Source: Vitrella brassicaformis
Lineage: Eukaryota > Sar > Vitrellaceae
Length of the DNA stretch: 47,902 bases
Reading direction: 5' to 3'
NCBI GenBank assembly: GCA_001179505.1
Contig: CDMY01000535.1
Coordinates: 8,504 to 56,405, forward strand
Positions 46,017 through 47,902 of this stretch are shown in pieces. Each line of letters begins with the position of its first letter. Position 1 is the stretch's first letter. Both the position numbers and the translations under genes were made by a program. Below the pieces are notes generated by a model, which was given only the letters and a program-made list of their open reading frames with translations, did not search any database and was not told where the DNA came from.

Positions 46017-47524
46017 TCAATTCGTATTCGGTCTGGTCACACCTTTGTTGTCGAAATATGCCGGCCGCGTCATTCGGAGTCCTTCCCGTTTAGTGAGCTT
46101 GATGAAGGAGTCGAAAAGCAGCTGCTTGCCAATGTCCTCATCCCTGAAGCAAGATGAGGAGTTCAAACCAGCAGATGACACTTCAGGCTGCTTGATGAAG
46201 GAGTCGAACCAGCAGATGTCGGCCTGAAGTGTTTTGTGGCGCGAGCAGACCGTGCCCGGAAGTGGCGCCTTGCAGTCGCATCCATAGCCGTCGAATAAAG
46301 CCTGAAGACACAAACCATCGGTACCCCCAACAAGCAAGAAATGTGTATAGATGTAAATATATGTCTTATTCCGGTGCATCGGAATGTTAGTGACAATGAC
46401 TATGCCGCCCTGACAGACATTATAGCCACACACATATACACACACAGAGAGATCAACGCTCTGTGTGTGTACCGGCGCGAGGAGGGACCAAATATTTTGC
46501 CAGAATGAGGTGGCGACCTTCCATCGTCGCGGCACGGTCTTACGCATCTCCTCGAGGCCAATCCCATCCAGCCAATGTGTCGCGATATCCCAAAAGATGT
46601 CCTGCCGAATACGAAGCACGAGGGCAGAAATAAGAGAGAATACTTAATGTCTATTACCCTCAGTTTCTAACCTGATCACAATAGACGAGTACGATGGTCT
46701 TGAAGTGGTTGAGTGGCAGTCAGAGTGAAGTGTGCGCAGAAGAAATCTGCACGATTTTTATGGAAGAGATATGCTGAGTGAATAAGTAAGGATTCGTTTT
46801 TGTGTGTCTCTGATCTACCTGTCGAGTATTGGTAAGGTCGAGCTGCCAGAAGTGCGGCATGATGGGTAGGTCTGCAAGGTCAGACCAGGGCACAGTGTAA
46901 GCAGGCCTGTCTCAACCCCTGGCCCTGAATCTCGTTTCGTTAAAGTCCCTAGCATCCTCAACAAGGTGGTCGTCTGCCGTCTTGTACTGCACCAATTTTT
47001 CGTTTTTCCGGTATCCGCTGAGCTTGCGCGGCAGCAGCACATCTTCCTCATTATCGATGAACGCCAACTTGGTGAACATCGTGTCGATTGTCCTGTCAAA
47101 GTAGACGGACAGTGAACATATAATGATATGAGGACATGCAGTGCCATGCACAGCATGTGTCGACACGCATACGGCACTACGCATGCATATGCCGACCCGA
47201 TGTGCATGTGTAACTCCTGGAAGAGATAGTAGGTCAGCTCCGTGCCCTGCCCGAGGCCGTGAATGGGAGCGTGGCATCCTGATGCAAGGAATAGCAAGGA
47301 ATGTCACACTGCAGTGTTGCGTGCATGTAAACGAAGTCTATGCCACCGAGCAGAACGTCGGGGACGTCGGGAGCGACAGGCGGAGGCCCCTGCCGAGCCA
47401 AGCCGATGGCACTGGAGACATCGTGGCGGCGCCAGCCCAGAGTCACTGGGAGGCAGGTCAGCAGTGTCACTAGCAAGGCCGGCACATACAAGGCCGCCAA
47501 AGCAACACAATGATGGGGCGACAT
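46017..47524 (-). CDS. Secreted or ER-entering protein of unknown family, seven exons
   Basis: Exons: 47524-47347, 47278-47197, 47092-46917, 46871-46819, 46698-46672, 46601-46473, 46301-46017 (930 nt, 309 residues; all junctions agree in phase). A second in-frame ATG at 47563 would add 13 residues. The N-terminus MSPHHCVALAALYVPALL with a following Leu/Thr-rich stretch is a clear signal peptide. The rest reads GTELTYYLFQELHMHIG, MFTKLAFIDNEEDVLLP, DLPIMPHFWQLDLTNTRQ, then a 27-nt micro-exon TIVLVYCDQ, then DIFWDIATHWLDGIGLEE, SFWQNIWSLLAP and a Cys-containing tail (GYGCDCKAPLPGTVC). A short duplicate (FDSFIK) occurs twice in the tail. No family is recognised; a luminal or extracellular role is inferred. 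Its introns lack the (TG)n tracts common elsewhere. Confidence 0.6.
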
Positions 47525-47563
47525 GATGAAAGGCTGCTTTTGATGCCTTCTCCCGTGAGGCAT

Positions 47564-47902
47564 TTCACGGATTTCCTAAGCTCCGGAGCCCTCTGTGTCG
47601 GGCTAGAGAGCCAAAGCATAGAGATCCAGCCCACATTTTTTTTTATCCAAGTGGAGAGATAATTGACAGATGGCATCCATGCACTCGCTTGTCCAAATCG
47701 CCTCCATGAATCTATCCACATATGCCTATGCACAAAGGGCACGCTCACTTATCCGATGAGAACACCCCAGCCCCGTCCATCGCCCTAACACCACGCCATG
47801 ACTGCCTCCCGCCCCTCAAACACAGGCTAGCAGCCCGCACCAATGCAACAGACAAACGAGCACGCAGCCACCCATGCACCCGCCCTCGCCCCCTATCTGA
47901 CC
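47564..47902. other. Right-edge region, no gene called
   Basis: The last 340 bp hold the likely 5' region of the secreted-protein gene. A minus frame at 47748 (MSVPFVHRHMWIDSWRRF) is open for 92 codons, overlaps the signal-peptide exon in another frame and lacks splice support. Confidence 0.4.

Noticed and set aside
1-47902. tRNA, rRNA or riboswitch genes
   Set aside because: I looked for T-loop-like gttcga motifs and conserved rRNA words by eye on both strands and found none with a supporting fold. A covariance-model scan (tRNAscan-SE, Infernal) would settle it.

Overview
The window looks like nuclear DNA of a protist alga with a complex (secondary) plastid, most likely an alveolate of the chromerid type (Vitrella-like). 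The species is an inference. What is seen: GC-rich, intron-dense genes with mostly short GT-AG introns; (TG)n tracts just before most 3' splice sites; two proteins with an ER signal peptide followed by a plastid-type leader; and a 5-aminolevulinate synthase (C4 route). Coding exons were joined by hand from open frames, splice sites and phase. For most of the long genes every junction keeps frame and the summed exons are a multiple of three. There are no bacterial operons, CRISPR arrays, tRNAs or rRNAs that I can see.

Layout. 1-195: fragment of a retroelement-type endonuclease domain (minus). 270-1716: six-exon gene (minus) with a tandemly repeated helical domain. 2100-17096: one giant 23-exon gene (minus), about 4,333 residues, with C2-like and EF-hand-like segments. 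17400-19977: 13-exon kynurenine-aminotransferase-like PLP enzyme (plus) with a plastid leader. 20948-27391: 18-exon RING-finger protein (minus), about 1,588 residues, with an MGNCC N-terminus. 27.4-30.0 kb: gene-poor DNA rich in decayed repeats and a perfect 24-bp palindrome. 30029-30660: small, partly resolved gene (minus). 31356-34910: 18-exon nucleostemin/GNL3-like GTPase (plus). 34.9-35.7 kb: convergent intergenic DNA with two large imperfect hairpins. 35672-36398 (minus) and 36470-38071 (plus): a head-to-head pair, an unknown basic protein and a DUF1995 plastid protein. 40175-42169: ALAS (minus). 42.3-47.9 kb: a segment with a different texture (fewer TG tracts, dispersed repeats) that carries three tentative genes, one of them a secreted protein of unknown family.

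How the parts relate. ALAS (heme/tetrapyrrole precursor), the plastid-targeted aminotransferase and the DUF1995 protein fit a photosynthetic cell in which nucleus-encoded proteins serve mitochondrion and plastid. The GTPase serves ribosome assembly. The giant Ca2+/membrane-type protein and the acylated RING protein are the most novel items; I recognise no full-length family for either. No shared pathway joins neighbouring genes, as expected for a eukaryotic chromosome.
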